Source of the DNA: RPRI01 sp051233685
Lineage (GTDB): Bacteria > Desulfobacterota > Desulfobacteria > Desulfobacterales > RPRI01
DNA: 64,000 nt
NCBI RefSeq assembly: GCF_051233685.1
Contig: NZ_JBAMMY010000297.1
Span: 1-64,000 of the forward strand
Direction: 5' to 3'
Every line of letters begins with the position of its first letter. Within the stretch, counting starts at the first letter, position 1. The notes beneath the pieces are model-generated. The model was given only the letters and a program-made list of their open reading frames with translations, had not been told where the DNA came from and did no database searches. Shown here one piece after another: positions 17,530-26,340 of the stretch. The position numbers and the translations under genes are program-made.

Positions 17530-17655
17530 AACACAAAACACAACACTCAACACAGCTTTTTGTTGAGTCCTGGAAATCATAAGAAAGTTTAAATGTTTAG
17601 AACGTCCCTGAAATGTACGCGTCCCTGAAATGTACACGTCCCTGAAATGCCCGGA
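17530..17655 (+). repeat. Island repeat, copy 4, with a short tandem array
   Basis: Core at 17,575-17,590 with TTTAGAACGTCC to the right. Immediately after, CGTCCCTGAAATGTAC (16 bases) is repeated about three times to 17,655. It closes the toxin-antitoxin island before the WbpB gene. Confidence 0.75.
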
Positions 17656-17738
17656 AATGCCCACAAAACCCAAAATCCATGAACAGCTTTTATACAGAAG
17701 AACGTCATCCAAATATGTAACTGCACTACAATAAATTC

Positions 17739-17767
17739 TATTATATCTATTTGTTATCTTATATAAT
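17739..17767 (+). promoter_or_regulatory. Possible promoter of the second EPS gene block
   Basis: A perfect TATAAT at 17,762-17,767 lies about 58 bases upstream of the TTG start at 17,825. The -35 position (TATTAT) is weak. The placement after an inserted island makes an independent promoter plausible. Confidence 0.4.
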
Positions 17768-17824
17768 GTGTTTTAATTTATAATTCAGTATGCAAAAATT
17801 AATTTTCTATTGGAGGGAAATATC

Positions 17825-18796
17825 TTGGGAAAAGCTACATTAAAAAGAAATTTTGCACTTATCGGCGCTGGCGGTTATGTCGCTCATCGGCATATGAAAG
17901 CCATTAGAGACACCGGGAGCTCTTTGATTGCAGCCCTTGATCCTGCAGATTCGGTTGGAGTTCTCGACAGTTTCTCTTTTGAAGTTGCCTTTTTTACAGA
18001 ATTTGAGCGTTTTGATCGTCATGCCGAAAAGTTGAGACGATTAGGCGAAGATCAGAAAATACATTATGTCAGCATATGTTCTCCTAATTATCTTCATGAT
18101 GCCCATATCCGTTTTGCCCTGCGTATTGGCGCAGATGCCATATGTGAAAAACCGCTTGTCCTTAACCCATGGAATTTGGATGCGCTTCAGGAAATTGAAC
18201 ATGAATCAGGTCGAAGAGTATACAATATCTTGCAGCTTAGAGTTCACCCCACTATCATTGCTTTAAAAGATAAAGTTTGTAATACATCAAGAAAAGAAAA
18301 GTTTGATGTGGAGTTAACTTATATCACTTCTCGGGGTAAGTGGTATTTCACTTCTTGGAAAGGAGATATACATAAATCAGGAGGTATTGCCACAAATATT
18401 GGCATACATTTTTTCGACATGCTTATGTGGATATTTGGTGATGTTAAACATTATGAAGTACATTTCTCAGATGAAAAAAAGATGTCTGGTTTTCTTGATT
18501 TAGAAAAGGCAAATGTTCGATGGTTCCTCTCTGTCGACAGAAATGATGTTCCCGAAGACGCTAAACGGAGAGGCAAAACAACTTTCAGATCAATAACCGT
18601 GGATGGCGAAGAAATTGAATTTTCAGAAGGTTTTACTGATCTGCATACAGCTGTCTATAAAGATATCCTTGATGGTCGCGGATTCAGTATGGAAGACTCT
18701 CGACATGCAATAAATCTGGCACATAAATTACGTAATGCTAATCCCAAAATTAATCTTGACCATTCACATCCTTTTCTGGCAAGACCAAGGCCATAA
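17825..18796 (+). CDS. wbpB: WbpB-like UDP-N-acetylglucosaminuronate 3-dehydrogenase (Gfo/Idh family)
   Basis: A NAD-dependent Gfo/Idh/MocA oxidoreductase that oxidises C3 of UDP-GlcNAcA in the route to UDP-GlcNAc3NAcA. The Rossmann loop ALIGAGGYVAHRHM and AICEKPLVLNPWN (with the catalytic EKP) are visible, as is GGIATNIGIHFFDMLMW. The start is a TTG at 17,825, because GGAGGG at 17,812-17,817 is correctly spaced for it; an in-frame TTG at 17,810 overlaps that site. WbpD follows 23 bases later, but WbpA, WbpE and WbpI are not in the window. Confidence 0.82.
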   Translation: MGKATLKRNFALIGAGGYVAHRHMKAIRDTGSSLIAALDPADSVGVLDSFSFEVAFFTEFERFDRHAEKLRRLGEDQKIHYVSICSPNYLHDAHIRFALRIGADAICEKPLVLNPWNLDALQEIEHESGRRVYNILQLRVHPTIIALKDKVCNTSRKEKFDVELTYITSRGKWYFTSWKGDIHKSGGIATNIGIHFFDMLMWIFGDVKHYEVHFSDEKKMSGFLDLEKANVRWFLSVDRNDVPEDAKRRGKTTFRSITVDGEEIEFSEGFTDLHTAVYKDILDGRGFSMEDSRHAINLAHKLRNANPKINLDHSHPFLARPRP

Positions 18797-18819
18797 GATT
18801 CTACTTTGAGGCGACTAAT

Positions 18820-19359
18820 ATGGATTATTTTGTTCATGAATCATCGTATATTGATGAGGGTGTTCAGATCGGAAAAGGGACGAAGATCTGGCACTTTTCC
18901 CATGTCCTTCCCGGATCAAAAATTGGTAAGAGCTGCAATATTGGCCAGAATGTTGTCATCGGACCTGATGTTACGATTGGGGACAATTGCAAAATCCAGA
19001 ACAATGTATCCATATACAAAGGGGTTACTTTGGAGTATGGTGTTTTTTGCGGGCCATCCATGGTTTTCACCAACATCTTTAATCCCAGAGCTGAAATTTC
19101 CAAAATGGATCAGGCCCGCCCAACTCTGGTAAAGAAAGGGGCTACTTTGGGAGCCAACTGCACCATCGTCTGTGGTCATACCATAGGACAGTATGCCTTT
19201 ATTGGCGCAGGTGCTGTCGTTACCAAAGATGTTCCCGACTATGCTTTGATGGCAGGGAATCCTGCTCGACAGATCGGTTGGGTGTGTGAATGCGGAGAAA
19301 AGTTGAACGATGAAGGGCATTGTCACGCTTGCGGCAAGCTTTATCAACGAGAAGGCTAA
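18820..19359 (+). CDS. wbpD: WbpD-like N-acetyltransferase, left-handed beta-helix
   Basis: A hexapeptide-repeat acetyltransferase acetylating the 3-amino group of UDP-GlcNAc3NA. Repeats such as IGKSCNIGQNVVIGPDVTIG and the GATLGANCTIVCGHTIG block are clear, with NPARQIGWVCECG near the end. The C-terminus has four Cys and two His in a CxC..HxHxCxxC arrangement, which looks like a small metal-binding ribbon, a feature known from some WbpD homologues. It pairs with WbpB just upstream. Confidence 0.85.
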   Translation: MDYFVHESSYIDEGVQIGKGTKIWHFSHVLPGSKIGKSCNIGQNVVIGPDVTIGDNCKIQNNVSIYKGVTLEYGVFCGPSMVFTNIFNPRAEISKMDQARPTLVKKGATLGANCTIVCGHTIGQYAFIGAGAVVTKDVPDYALMAGNPARQIGWVCECGEKLNDEGHCHACGKLYQREG

Positions 19360-19368
19360 CAATACAAT

Positions 19369-20550
19369 ATGTATGTAATATTTTTTGCAGCCACCCTCTT
19401 CTTTTTTTACAATTTTGGAACATTATTTATACCATTACTCCAACGCATGAGCATCCCCAGTGGTTTCTATTCTGCGCCTACATCAGTCATCGCCGCTTTT
19501 TGTGCGCTTTTGTTTTTTTTTCAAACCCGGAACAAGAAGCAATTTCTCCGCGAATTTCTATTCACAATAATAGCGTGGGCACCATGGTTGATTTACCTGA
19601 CGTATCGATGTGACTTTAATGACCGATACTCTTTGCAAAAATTAATCTTAATGTTTCTTTCTTTTGGCTATGTGTTAATGTTCTGTTGCGCTTTCCATAA
19701 AGACAAGGAAAAATTCTCCAGGTATTTCTGGGTTTGTAGTGTAGCTATGATTGCCAGCACTTTAATTTATTTCTTTTTCAAACATTCTGTACCCGTCTTA
19801 CATGGTTATCGATTTGAGGGACGACTTAGCATACAAAGTGCAAACTCAATAGGTATATCTCGCAGTTTTGCTATTGGTGCATTAACTTTGTTGGTGTGGG
19901 GGCGTTTCAGTTATTGGATAAAAATTGGTTTATGTTTGCCTTTTTTCATTGGCATGTATATGACTGGAAGCAGGGGACCTGCCATATCACTTTTAATAAT
20001 AATTATTTGCCACTTTTTATGGATCAATGGCCATAATAAATTGTTGAATTGGAGAATTTTATTAGCCTGTTTATCGCTAATAATAGCTGCTTGGACAGTA
20101 GATGTGTTTTTTCATAATCAGATCGAAAAATATTTTTCACGTGGCGACAAACGCGGGATGTATTTACAGTCAGGGAGATATGCAGGTGCAATTGAGACTT
20201 GGAAGGAGTTTACTTCAGCGCCATTTTCAGGGGTTGGCCTTGGTAAATATGGTAAGCCGGGTACGCAGATTTTCTCAACAGTAAGTCAATCAAAGAAAAA
20301 TATCGAGAGGGAATATCCCCATAATATTTTGTATGAAGTTGCAGCGGAACTGGGTATAGTTGGCGCTATACTATTTATCTTTCTTTTAAGACCCGGCCCA
20401 TGGATGTTTGATTTCTCTAATAAATTCGTTTTGTTGTTTCTATTGTGCTTTCTATTTGCAATGACAAGTGGTGATTTCCGTGACAATTCAGGTGTGTTTA
20501 TTTTTGGCTACATTGCAAGATTCAACAGGAAATATTTTTCTGCGGAATAG
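19369..20550 (+). CDS. O-antigen ligase / Wzy-type polymerase family membrane protein
   Basis: 393 residues with about ten hydrophobic segments. The Wzy_C region is recognisable: TGSRGPAISLLIIIICHF near residues 200-217 and the periplasmic loop ending PHNILYEVAAELGIVG near 320-335, features of O-antigen ligases and polymerases. In this locus it more likely acts as the polysaccharide polymerase. It lies between WbpD and the flippase, with short gaps. Confidence 0.8.
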   Translation: MYVIFFAATLFFFYNFGTLFIPLLQRMSIPSGFYSAPTSVIAAFCALLFFFQTRNKKQFLREFLFTIIAWAPWLIYLTYRCDFNDRYSLQKLILMFLSFGYVLMFCCAFHKDKEKFSRYFWVCSVAMIASTLIYFFFKHSVPVLHGYRFEGRLSIQSANSIGISRSFAIGALTLLVWGRFSYWIKIGLCLPFFIGMYMTGSRGPAISLLIIIICHFLWINGHNKLLNWRILLACLSLIIAAWTVDVFFHNQIEKYFSRGDKRGMYLQSGRYAGAIETWKEFTSAPFSGVGLGKYGKPGTQIFSTVSQSKKNIEREYPHNILYEVAAELGIVGAILFIFLLRPGPWMFDFSNKFVLLFLLCFLFAMTSGDFRDNSGVFIFGYIARFNRKYFSAE

Positions 20551-20590
20551 ATAGAATCCGATTACTCACTATATGTTGGACTAATAAGAA

Positions 20591-22060
20591 TTGCGTAATA
20601 TCCGTTCAATAATTCAAAAAAGCCTACCAAAGGGAAAGCTTGTTAGAAACGCAACCATTTTAAGCGGTGGAACAGTGATTGGTCAGGGGCTTGCTATTAT
20701 AGCGGCGCCGATTCTGACTCGGCTATATAGTCCGGCGGATTATGGTGTATTCAATCTCTTCAGCTCTATTAGCAACATAATAGCAGTGGTAGCTTGCTTG
20801 AGATATGAATCCGCGATAGTCTTGCCTGAAAAGGACGAAGATGCCGCGAATGTTTTTGCGCTATGCATTACCATATGTCTGTGTATAGCAATTTTTATGT
20901 TTGTGATAGTTGCATTCTTTCACAAATCGATTACTGTTTTATTTAATGCACCTAAATTGGTATTTTGGCTGTGGTTTTTGCCTATAAGTATAATTGCTTC
21001 TGGTTTATTTATTGCTTTCAACTATTGGAGTACACGACGTAAGCAGTTTAAGCGTCTGGCAGCGAGACAGGTTACTATCAGTACAGTAACGACATTGACA
21101 CAAATCGGAGCAGGAACAACAGGATGGCATCTTGGGCCAGGAGGATTAATAGGAGGAGCACTTATAGGACAACTGGCAGCAACTGGACGTTTAGCCTGGC
21201 AGATATTCAAGGATGAGGGCAAGCAAATCATTTTGGCCATCGACAAAAAATCGATGAGACGGATGGTCAGCAGGTATAAAAAATTTCCATTGTATGATTC
21301 ATGGTCAGCATTATTGAATACCAGTTCGAATTTGCTGCCAGTGTTATTATTGGCTTATTTTTTTAATCCGGTTATAGTAGGACTTTACACATTAGGAAGC
21401 AGGATTTTAGCGGTGCCAATGGGACTCATAGGCGATGCGGTGTCACGGGTGTTTTACCCGAGGGCAGTTGAAGCAAGAAGAGCGGGAGATTTAGATTATG
21501 TAACTTTGAAAATGTTTAACGCCCTCTTAAGCTTAGGCTTTGTACCCATTTTATTGATTGCGGTTGTTGCTCCAGATTTATTTAAAATAGTGTTCGGAGC
21601 GGAATGGGTTATTGCAGGGGAATATGTGCGGTGGTTAAGCGTGTTCATGTTGCTGATATTTGTTTCTTCACCGATATCAAGCGTATACTCTGTTATGGAA
21701 CGGCAGAGAGAAGGGCTAATTATTTATATATTTGTGTTTTCTATTCGCCTGACTGTACTGATTATAGGAGGAATGAAAAGAGACGCTTTATTTACTGTGG
21801 CGCTTTTTGGCGTTACTGAAGCTGTTTTTCGACTGTTTAATTGTTGCTATATATTGCACATGGCAGGTATTCGTGTTTCCAAAACTATGAGCAGCTTCAT
21901 AAGACAATTCCTTTATGCTGCTCCATATGCCTTTATTCCATTGTTATTTTGGCAATTGAGCCATGATTCGTCAGTGTTTGTAATAACCGGAATAGGTGCG
22001 GGTATATTGTTTCTTATTTTAAAAGCTTATCAAATAAAGAAAACAGGCGTATTTTTTTAG
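20591..22060 (+). CDS. Polysaccharide flippase (Wzx/PST family)
   Basis: 489 residues with 12 or more hydrophobic segments and a typical Wzx start: GTVIGQGLAIIAAPILTRLY followed by SPADYGVFNLF. It should move lipid-linked repeat units across the inner membrane. The start is a TTG at 20,591 with a poor ribosome site; no closer ATG is in frame. It belongs to the same cluster as the polymerase just upstream. Confidence 0.85.
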   Translation: MRNIRSIIQKSLPKGKLVRNATILSGGTVIGQGLAIIAAPILTRLYSPADYGVFNLFSSISNIIAVVACLRYESAIVLPEKDEDAANVFALCITICLCIAIFMFVIVAFFHKSITVLFNAPKLVFWLWFLPISIIASGLFIAFNYWSTRRKQFKRLAARQVTISTVTTLTQIGAGTTGWHLGPGGLIGGALIGQLAATGRLAWQIFKDEGKQIILAIDKKSMRRMVSRYKKFPLYDSWSALLNTSSNLLPVLLLAYFFNPVIVGLYTLGSRILAVPMGLIGDAVSRVFYPRAVEARRAGDLDYVTLKMFNALLSLGFVPILLIAVVAPDLFKIVFGAEWVIAGEYVRWLSVFMLLIFVSSPISSVYSVMERQREGLIIYIFVFSIRLTVLIIGGMKRDALFTVALFGVTEAVFRLFNCCYILHMAGIRVSKTMSSFIRQFLYAAPYAFIPLLFWQLSHDSSVFVITGIGAGILFLILKAYQIKKTGVFF

Positions 22061-22134
22061 TATGAGGTTTAATAGATTTTAAACCCTTAACACGATATAT
22101 GGAGGAATGGTCATATCTTCGGTTAGGTGCAACC

Positions 22135-22776
22135 ATGACATTTTGCTCTACACTAATAAAAGCAATTAAAAATCCTAAATTGGTGCTAAAGATACTTTTT
22201 TATCGACTGAAACCATATCATGCAGTAGTAATTACTTTTAAGTTCAAAGAGACTAAAAACGTTAGAACTCCTGCAACTATATACAGAGTTACGAATGACA
22301 ATATTGATGATGCGCTAATATATGAACCACCAATTAATGTTGATAAATTCAGGCAGTTTTTAAAACAGGGTGATTGGGGTTACTATGCATATATTGATGA
22401 TCAATGGGTACACCGTTCATGGGTAACATTTGGTCCGCAAACAATTACTCAGTGGGATCGTTTTGCAAATTTAAAATTAAGCATAAATGATGCAGGAATA
22501 AGATGGTGTGAAACTAGTTTAACGGGCAGAGGTAATAATGTTTATCCTGCTGTTTTGAGTCAAATCGCAAGAGATATTTCTAAAGATTTTAACAATGTTT
22601 ATGGTTTTACAACCACTGATAATATTGCTTCGTTTAAAGGTCTCTTGAAAGCGGGCTTCTTTCCAGTCAAAAAAACGACGGTATATAGCTTTTTTGGAAT
22701 CAAATATGAGCGTATGCGACAACTGAATGGAGTCGATTATAAACTATGCAGTGTGAAAAACAACTATGGCACTTGA
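22135..22776 (+). CDS. GNAT-like acetyltransferase of the EPS locus
   Basis: The C-terminal half has a GNAT-type acyl-CoA pattern: GRGNNVYPAVLSQIARDI, then VYGFTTTDNIASFKGLLKAGF. The N-terminal half is unassigned. Such proteins recur beside Wzx and FemAB-like genes in exopolysaccharide clusters and may modify the glycan or a precursor. ATG 22,099 is also in frame, but ATG 22,135 has a somewhat better upstream sequence (TTAGGTG); the choice is uncertain. Confidence 0.6.
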   Translation: MTFCSTLIKAIKNPKLVLKILFYRLKPYHAVVITFKFKETKNVRTPATIYRVTNDNIDDALIYEPPINVDKFRQFLKQGDWGYYAYIDDQWVHRSWVTFGPQTITQWDRFANLKLSINDAGIRWCETSLTGRGNNVYPAVLSQIARDISKDFNNVYGFTTTDNIASFKGLLKAGFFPVKKTTVYSFFGIKYERMRQLNGVDYKLCSVKNNYGT

Positions 22777-22892
22777 TGAACTTAGTGAAGATTGGCTGAA
22801 GTATTTATCATCCCCACGGGGGATAGAGGCGACCACTAATAGGGCGATTTTGAGTGCTTCAAACACAATAAAGTCTTCTTAGGAAGGATAGA

Positions 22893-23813
22893 ATGTATAA
22901 CTCCATATTTCAAAAACCCTGGTGGCTGGATGCGGTAGCACCGGGACAGTGGAGCGCGGTAGAGGTAAAACATGGTGATGAAATTGTAGCGCGGTTTCCA
23001 TATGTAATGAAAAATCGGTTTGGGAACGTCATGCTTACACAACCACCCCTGACTCAGACGCTTGGCCCTTGGCTGCGGCCATCGAAAGCCAAATACGCCA
23101 AGATGCTTGCTGAGGAAAAGGACTTGATGACAGAATTAATCAATCAGTTGCCTCTCTTTGATTATTTCTCCCAAAACTTCCATTACTCGATCACAAACTG
23201 GTTGCCGTTTTATTGGAAGGAGTTTTCGCAAACCACACGCTATACATACGTAATAGAAGAATTAACTGATTTGGATGTTGTTTTTTCAAATTTTTCGCAT
23301 TCGAAACGCAAAAACATAAAAAAATCTGAAAGAATAATAAATATAGTTTTTGATATAGACCCAAAAACGTTTTACGAGAATCATAAAATGACTCTTCAAA
23401 AACAGAATTCCTCAATATCGTACAGTTTTGAACTGTTTAAGCGTATTTTTGAGTCAGGCTATGCTAATAACTCCGCATGTACAATTGGCGCATTTGATAG
23501 AGATGGTAATTTGCATGCTGCTTTATTCGTAATCTGGGATGAGAACAGCGCGTATGATTTGATTAGCACGATAGATCCAGATTTCAGAAATAGTGGAGCA
23601 GCCTCGCTGCTTATTCGTGAAGCGATAAAATTCGTATCCGCTAAGACAAAAAAATTTGATTTTGAGGGAAGCATGATTGAAGGGGTTGAAAACTCATTCA
23701 GACAATTTGGTGCTGTACGGAAAGCTTATTTTAATATTAGTAAAATCAATTCACGTCTTTTGAAAGCCAGCCAGGCTTTTCGTTTATTTAAAGAGGTATT
23801 ATTTAATAAATGA
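22893..23813 (+). CDS. FemAB-like / GNAT acetyltransferase protein
   Basis: 306 residues with a good ribosome site (AGGAAGG). N-terminal FQKPWWLDAVAPGQWSAVEV and mid-protein FSHSKRKNIKKSER are typical of the Acetyltransf_6/FemAB-like proteins of polysaccharide loci. Later, FVIWDENSAYDLISTIDPDF, then GAASLLIREAI and FDFEGSMIEGVE, form the GNAT core. It probably transfers an acyl or aminoacyl group. Its stop overlaps the deacetylase start by 4 bases (ATGA). Confidence 0.75.
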   Translation: MYNSIFQKPWWLDAVAPGQWSAVEVKHGDEIVARFPYVMKNRFGNVMLTQPPLTQTLGPWLRPSKAKYAKMLAEEKDLMTELINQLPLFDYFSQNFHYSITNWLPFYWKEFSQTTRYTYVIEELTDLDVVFSNFSHSKRKNIKKSERIINIVFDIDPKTFYENHKMTLQKQNSSISYSFELFKRIFESGYANNSACTIGAFDRDGNLHAALFVIWDENSAYDLISTIDPDFRNSGAASLLIREAIKFVSAKTKKFDFEGSMIEGVENSFRQFGAVRKAYFNISKINSRLLKASQAFRLFKEVLFNK

Positions 23814-24955
23814 CGTATACTGACTCAACTATTGTAAGCGAAATCAATATTGACTATAATAAGCTCCTGCAAGGCCGGTATGAAGCTGAGTTTCTTCCGA
23901 ATGATTTTTCTCCGGAGCGTATTGTGCCGGATTTCGGCTTCAATATATTAAACCGGCTGGGACTTCTTTATCGTCCCATCGTCGATGAGAATTATCTCGC
24001 GCAGGGTGGAAAAAAACCGGTATGGCCCGAAGGTAAACCTTTTGCCGTTTGCCTGACCCACGATGTTGACCATGTGACGCTTCATTCTCTCAAACAATCT
24101 ATAAGGAGCAGATCTACGCGATTATTGAATGCGACAGACAGACTAAAAACGTTACAAGTAGGTATAGGATACGGCAAAGACGTAATTAAAGCCAGTATGC
24201 ATATAAATAAGAAAGATCCTTTGCATTGCTATGAACGGTGGTTGGACGCCGAAGCGTCAATTGGTGCGCGCTCCACATTTTTTTTCTGGCCTGGCTGGAG
24301 CCATGTCACAAAAAAACATATTTCAGACTGTGAGTATGATCTTTCAGATATGATCCTTTTCGCCGGTCGGAAAATGTCGGTTTCGGAAATGATAAAAGAA
24401 ATTGATCGGCAGGGGTGGGAAATTGGTCTTCACCCATCCTGGTATTCTTTCGACAATCTGAATGAGCTAAAGAAACAGAAAGATGCCTTGGAAAGGGTAT
24501 TGGGGCATGATATTGTTAGTGTCCGTCAGCATTACCTTCATTATGACATCCGCGTGACCCCAAAAATTCACGATGAAGCGGGGTTCGCATATGACTCGAC
24601 GCTTGGCTTTAATGATAACGTTGGTTTCCGCTTCGGTACCTGCTATCCTTGGAAATTGTATAATTTGCAACAAGAAGCCCAATTGAATATTGTTGAAGTT
24701 CCATTAATAGTTCAGGAAGGGGCTATGTTACGGCGGGACAAGGGATTGCGACTGGATAATATAACTTCATTCAAGTATGTAAAACAGATAACAGAGAGCG
24801 TGAAAAATGTGGGAGGTGTCCTGACCATTCTTTGGCACCCGACTGCAATAATGAATCAAGACTGGTGGGGATTGTATTCTGCTGTACTTGAATATTTGAA
24901 GGGTGAGAATGCTTACATAGGATCAATTGCAGAAATTATGAAAGCTTTTGAATAA
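23810..24955 (+). CDS. Polysaccharide deacetylase-like protein (CE4/NodB fold)
   Basis: 381 residues. The NodB-type metal site is visible: VCLTHDVDHVTLHSL supplies the Asp-Asp motif, and GWEIGLHPSWYSF supplies the His motif, slightly divergent from HxxxH. LTILWHPTAIMNQDWWG near the C-terminus fits motif 5. Expected to remove N-acetyl groups from the polymer. No clear signal peptide, so cytoplasmic action on precursors is also possible. Translationally coupled to the FemAB-like gene. Confidence 0.8.
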   Translation: MTYTDSTIVSEINIDYNKLLQGRYEAEFLPNDFSPERIVPDFGFNILNRLGLLYRPIVDENYLAQGGKKPVWPEGKPFAVCLTHDVDHVTLHSLKQSIRSRSTRLLNATDRLKTLQVGIGYGKDVIKASMHINKKDPLHCYERWLDAEASIGARSTFFFWPGWSHVTKKHISDCEYDLSDMILFAGRKMSVSEMIKEIDRQGWEIGLHPSWYSFDNLNELKKQKDALERVLGHDIVSVRQHYLHYDIRVTPKIHDEAGFAYDSTLGFNDNVGFRFGTCYPWKLYNLQQEAQLNIVEVPLIVQEGAMLRRDKGLRLDNITSFKYVKQITESVKNVGGVLTILWHPTAIMNQDWWGLYSAVLEYLKGENAYIGSIAEIMKAFE

Positions 24956-25057
24956 ATCCTGAATAGGGCAATTGAAAAGAGAAAAATCATTTTTTGATTT
25001 GTGAGAATACACAACCTCTTCCGATGGAAAGTTCATAAGTATCGCCGAAAAGTTTAT

Positions 25058-26308
25058 ATGAAAAAAGTTTGTATGCTGCTTAAACGCAGCAGGTCAATGC
25101 TGGAAAAAGATAGCCGCGTATTACGTGAATCAAAAGCGCTTGCTGATGCAGGATATGAGGTAGTAATTCTTATTTACGATACGGAAGATAAGGAAGATTT
25201 CGTAATTGATGGCGTTATTGTAAAAACGGTAAAAATTGCTGGCCTTAAATTGCTGCTTAAATATAACTCATTTTCAGACAATATAACCGGCAAATATCAA
25301 CTATCTTTTATTCAAAAAGCGTTTAGAAAAATCTATTTTTTTTATCTTAACAGGGTTTATCTCAATAATACATTAAAAAAAGCCTTATCATTGAAGTACG
25401 ACATTTATCACTGCCATGATTTTGAAACATTAGAAATTGGATACCGGGTAAAAAAAATATTACCAATTAAAATAGCATATGATGCCCATGAGCTTTGGTT
25501 GGAAAACAGGAACTATTTAAGTACTAATTTTATATTAAGTTTATTGCGAAAATGTTTAAAACAAGTAAACATATTAAAAGAGCGAATTTGGATCAAGGAT
25601 GTTGACTTAGTCATCACAGTCAATCAGTCACTTGCACAATATCTCTCAGACTTTTACAATATTAAAAAACCGGTCATCCTGAGAAACTTGCCGGATCAGA
25701 TTAAAATCACAAATAATGGAAACAAATTCAGGCAGGAGCTAAATATACATGAAAATACTAATATTGTTCTGTATCAGGGAGCGCTACTGTCCGGCAGGGG
25801 CATAGAAAACTTAATAAAGGCATTTGAGAATATAAACAATAATACAATCCTTGTTTTTATGGGATACGGTGCTTTATATGACTACGTTAAAAATATTTCT
25901 CAACTTATTGAATTTAATGATAAAATATTTCTCAAAGATGCGGTTTCTCCATCGGATTTGTTGGGCTATACATGTGGTGCAGATCTTGGGGTCAGCCTCA
26001 TTGAGAATACCTGTAAAAGCTATTATTATTCGTCTCCCAATAAAGTATGGGAATATATTGCCGCTGGTGTTCCAATTCTTGTCAGTGACTTTCCTGAAAT
26101 GCGGCAATCGGCAATAGATGAACAAATGGGCTATACCGTCGACCCAGCCTCACCTGAAGATATCAGCAAAAAAATTAACAGCATTTTTGATAAAAAAAAT
26201 TACTCTGATTACTTAATGCGTAAAAATAATTGTATTGAAAAAACTATAAGTCAGTACAATTGGGAAAAAGAAAAAGAGATATTGATAAGTGCATATCAAT
26301 CTATGTGA
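25058..26308 (+). CDS. Glycosyltransferase family 4-like
   Basis: A GT-B enzyme. N-terminal SMLEKDSRVLRESKALADAG and HCHDFETLEIG fit the acceptor domain; the donor domain has ILYQGALLSGRGIENLI-like sequence and the sugar-nucleotide motif SPNKVWEYIAAGVPILVSD. The frame is open to a GTG at 25,001, but ATG 25,058 begins the conserved part. Donor sugar unknown. Confidence 0.85.
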   Translation: MKKVCMLLKRSRSMLEKDSRVLRESKALADAGYEVVILIYDTEDKEDFVIDGVIVKTVKIAGLKLLLKYNSFSDNITGKYQLSFIQKAFRKIYFFYLNRVYLNNTLKKALSLKYDIYHCHDFETLEIGYRVKKILPIKIAYDAHELWLENRNYLSTNFILSLLRKCLKQVNILKERIWIKDVDLVITVNQSLAQYLSDFYNIKKPVILRNLPDQIKITNNGNKFRQELNIHENTNIVLYQGALLSGRGIENLIKAFENINNNTILVFMGYGALYDYVKNISQLIEFNDKIFLKDAVSPSDLLGYTCGADLGVSLIENTCKSYYYSSPNKVWEYIAAGVPILVSDFPEMRQSAIDEQMGYTVDPASPEDISKKINSIFDKKNYSDYLMRKNNCIEKTISQYNWEKEKEILISAYQSM

Positions 26309-26340
26309 ATACATTTAATAATATGTAAGATATTCATGCG

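Larger units (their letters stand above)
17440..17824. other. Gene-free stretch between the toxin-antitoxin island and the WbpB gene
   Basis: No gene is supported. It holds island repeat copy 4 with its tandem array and, near the 3' end, the probable promoter of the second half of the exopolysaccharide locus. Confidence 0.6.

Noticed and set aside
13891..17655. Integron-type gene cassette array
   Set aside because: The repeat core does not show the paired attC half-sites I would expect, the modules carry their own promoters, and no integrase gene is visible. Kept only as a repeat-linked island.
22766..22882. Small open frame of 38 codons (MALDELSEDWLKYLSS and on) between the GNAT-like and FemAB-like genes
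   Set aside because: It overlaps the previous gene's end, has no ribosome site and no recognisable motif; not enough to call a gene.
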